Positions 19,737-21,365 of a stretch of DNA of 21,365 nucleotides are shown in pieces (the stretch's first letter is position 1; the number at the start of each line of letters is the position of its first letter). Below the pieces are notes generated by a model, which worked only from the letters and a program-made list of their open reading frames with translations, had not been told where the DNA came from and ran no database searches. Source of the stretch: Basidiobolus ranarum (taxonomy: Eukaryota; Basidiobolomycota; Basidiobolomycetes; Basidiobolales); the NCBI GenBank assembly GCA_040143965.1, contig JASJQH010000207.1, positions 1 to 21,365 on the forward strand, in the 5' to 3' direction. The translations under genes were made by a program, and so were the position numbers.

Positions 19737-21365
19737 ATGCTTAGAAACACTCTTCTCCGTGTGGCTGCTCGTCAAACTCTTGCTCGTAGCGCCGCTTCTA
19801 TCGTAAGAGTTTCCTATTACTATTTACATTATGTTTATTGTTTTAGTGTTACAGATTCTTCCAACTTAATCTTTATTGGACTTTTCTTACCTTTATTCTT
19901 ATGTATACAATTTACTTACCGAGTCCAACTTATAGGCTCGTCATAATGTTGGTGCTCTTTCCATGACTGCCAGATTATTCTCTTCTAGCTCTATGATGAC
20001 TGCTGGTGCTAAGCCTTGTAAGTCTTGTATAGAGACCCTCACGTATTTAGTATTAGATATTAATGCAATTATATTTTTGAAATAGCAACTTCGGAAGTTT
20101 CTTCCATTCTTGAAGAACGCATCTTAGGTTTATCCGACGCTGCCGATATCAATGAAACTGGTCGCGTCCTCTCCGTTGGTGATGGTATTGCTCGTGTATA
20201 TGGTCTCCAGAACGTTCAAGCCGATGAGATGGTGGAGTTCTCTTCCGGTGTTCAGGGAATGGCTCTTAATTTAGAGCCCGATAACGTCGGTATCGTTATC
20301 TTTGGTAACGATCGTTTGATCAAGGAAGGTGATACCGTCAAGCGTACTGGTAACATTGTAGATGTTCCTACTGGCGAAGGTTTACTTGGACGTGTTGTTG
20401 ATGCTTTAGGTAATCCCATTGATGGAAAGGGTCCTATTCCAGGAGCCATCCGCCAACGTGTCCAAGTTAAGGCACCCGGTATTATTCCTCGTCAATCTGT
20501 TCACGAGCCTATGCAAACTGGTATGAAGTCTATTGATTCTATGCTTCCCATCGGTCGTGGCCAACGTGAGTTGATTATTGGTGATCGTCAAACCGGTAAA
20601 ACCGCTGTTGCTCTTGACACTATTCTTAATCAGAAGAAGTGGAATGACGGCAATGACGAAACTAAGAAGTTATATTGTGTCTATGTTGCCATTGGTCAAA
20701 AGAGATCTACTGTAGCTCAATTTGTCAAGACTCTTGAAGAAAATGATGCTATGAAATACTCAATTGTCGTCGCTGCCACTGCCTCTGAAGCCGCTCCACT
20801 CCAGTTCTTGGCTCCTTATTCTGGCTGTGCTATGGGTGAGTTTTTCCGTGACAATGGTAAACATGCTTTGATCGTCTTCGACGATTTGTCCAAGCAAGCC
20901 GTTGCTTATCGTCAAATGTCTCTTTTGCTTCGTCGTCCTCCTGGTCGTGAGGCCTACCCTGGTGATGTTTTCTATCTCCATTCTAGACTTTTGGAACGTG
21001 CTGCTAAGATGAACAAGGACTTCGGATCTGGCTCCTTGACTGCTCTGCCTATCATTGAAACTCAAGGTGGTGATGTCTCCGCCTATATTCCCACTAACGT
21101 TATTTCCATTACCGATGGACAAATTTTCTTGGAAGCTGAGTTGTTCTTCAAGGGTATCAGACCAGCCATTTATGTTGGTATTTCCGTCTCCCGTGTCGGT
21201 TCCGCTGCTCAAACCAAAGCTATGAAGCAAGTTGCTGGTTCTCTAAAACTTTTCTTGGCCCAATACCGTGAAGTCGCCGCCTTTGCCCAATTCGGTTCTG
21301 ATTTAGATGCTTCCACTCAATTGTTACTTAATCGTGGTGCTCGTTTGACTGAATTGTTGAAGCAA
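19737..21365 (+). CDS. ATP1: Mitochondrial F1Fo ATP synthase subunit alpha (partial, C-terminus off window)
   Basis: Exons 19737-19802, 19936-20017 and 20086 to the window end, 476 residues visible of an expected ~545-550. The N-terminus [21 protein letters not shown], with ARHNV and ARLFSSSS after the first intron, is an Arg/Ser-rich mitochondrial presequence. Mature sequence starts near [13 protein letters not shown]. The beta-barrel domain ([22 protein letters not shown]) is followed by the nucleotide-binding domain with P-loop GDRQTGKT at 215-222, [17 protein letters not shown], and the family signature [17 protein letters not shown]. Alpha subunits alternate with beta in the F1 hexamer in the matrix and carry non-catalytic nucleotide sites. 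Both introns fall in the presequence region; the rest is one long exon with strong codon bias like RPL32. Confidence 0.97.

Overview
This is nuclear DNA from a fungus. The signs are compact genes cut by many short GT-AG introns (mostly about 50 to 135 nt), AT-rich spacers, poly(A) signals of the AATAAA type, and proteins with fungal features: a complex I NDUFS5 subunit of the fungal form and a LisH/LUFS protein of the Flo8/SomA/SSDP type. Complex I excludes the Saccharomyces and Schizosaccharomyces lineages. High intron density with AT-rich spacers fits an early-diverging fungus such as Mucoromycota, but that placement is an inference from style, not a measured phylogeny.

Layout, left to right: (1) a partial GID4/Vid24-type ubiquitin-ligase substrate receptor on the minus strand, cut by the left edge; (2) about 2.1 kb with no supportable gene; (3) NDUFS5 of respiratory complex I, minus; (4) a divergent spacer, then ribosomal protein eL32 and the 26S proteasome ATPase Rpt6, both plus; (5) a 1.1 kb spacer that ends in an orphan plus-strand promoter (E-box, CCAAT, TATA) pointing into the 3' end of (6) a LisH/LUFS transcriptional regulator, minus; (7) 1.2 kb of spacer; (8) the mRNA 3'-end-processing factor FIP1, minus, with 16 exons; (9) the PP2A regulatory B/PR55 subunit, minus; (10) mitochondrial ribosomal protein bL19m, minus; (11) a divergent-loop cyclophilin A-type peptidyl-prolyl isomerase, plus; (12) mitochondrial ATP synthase alpha subunit, plus, cut by the right edge.

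The content is core housekeeping: proteostasis (GID4, Rpt6, cyclophilin), mitochondrial energy and translation (NDUFS5, bL19m, ATP1), cytosolic translation (eL32), mRNA processing (FIP1) and phosphatase signalling (PP2A-B). There is no operon-like functional cluster, CRISPR array, intact mobile element or tRNA/rRNA gene that I can support. I found no clear new system. The points most worth a second look are the orphan promoter with a short ORF antisense to the LUFS gene, the unusual splice sites concentrated in FIP1 and RPT6, the redox-type cysteine pair in the cyclophilin, and a faint EF-hand-like reading frame between the PP2A-B and bL19m genes. All exon joins were read by eye from frame, splice consensus and family similarity; none is backed by transcripts.
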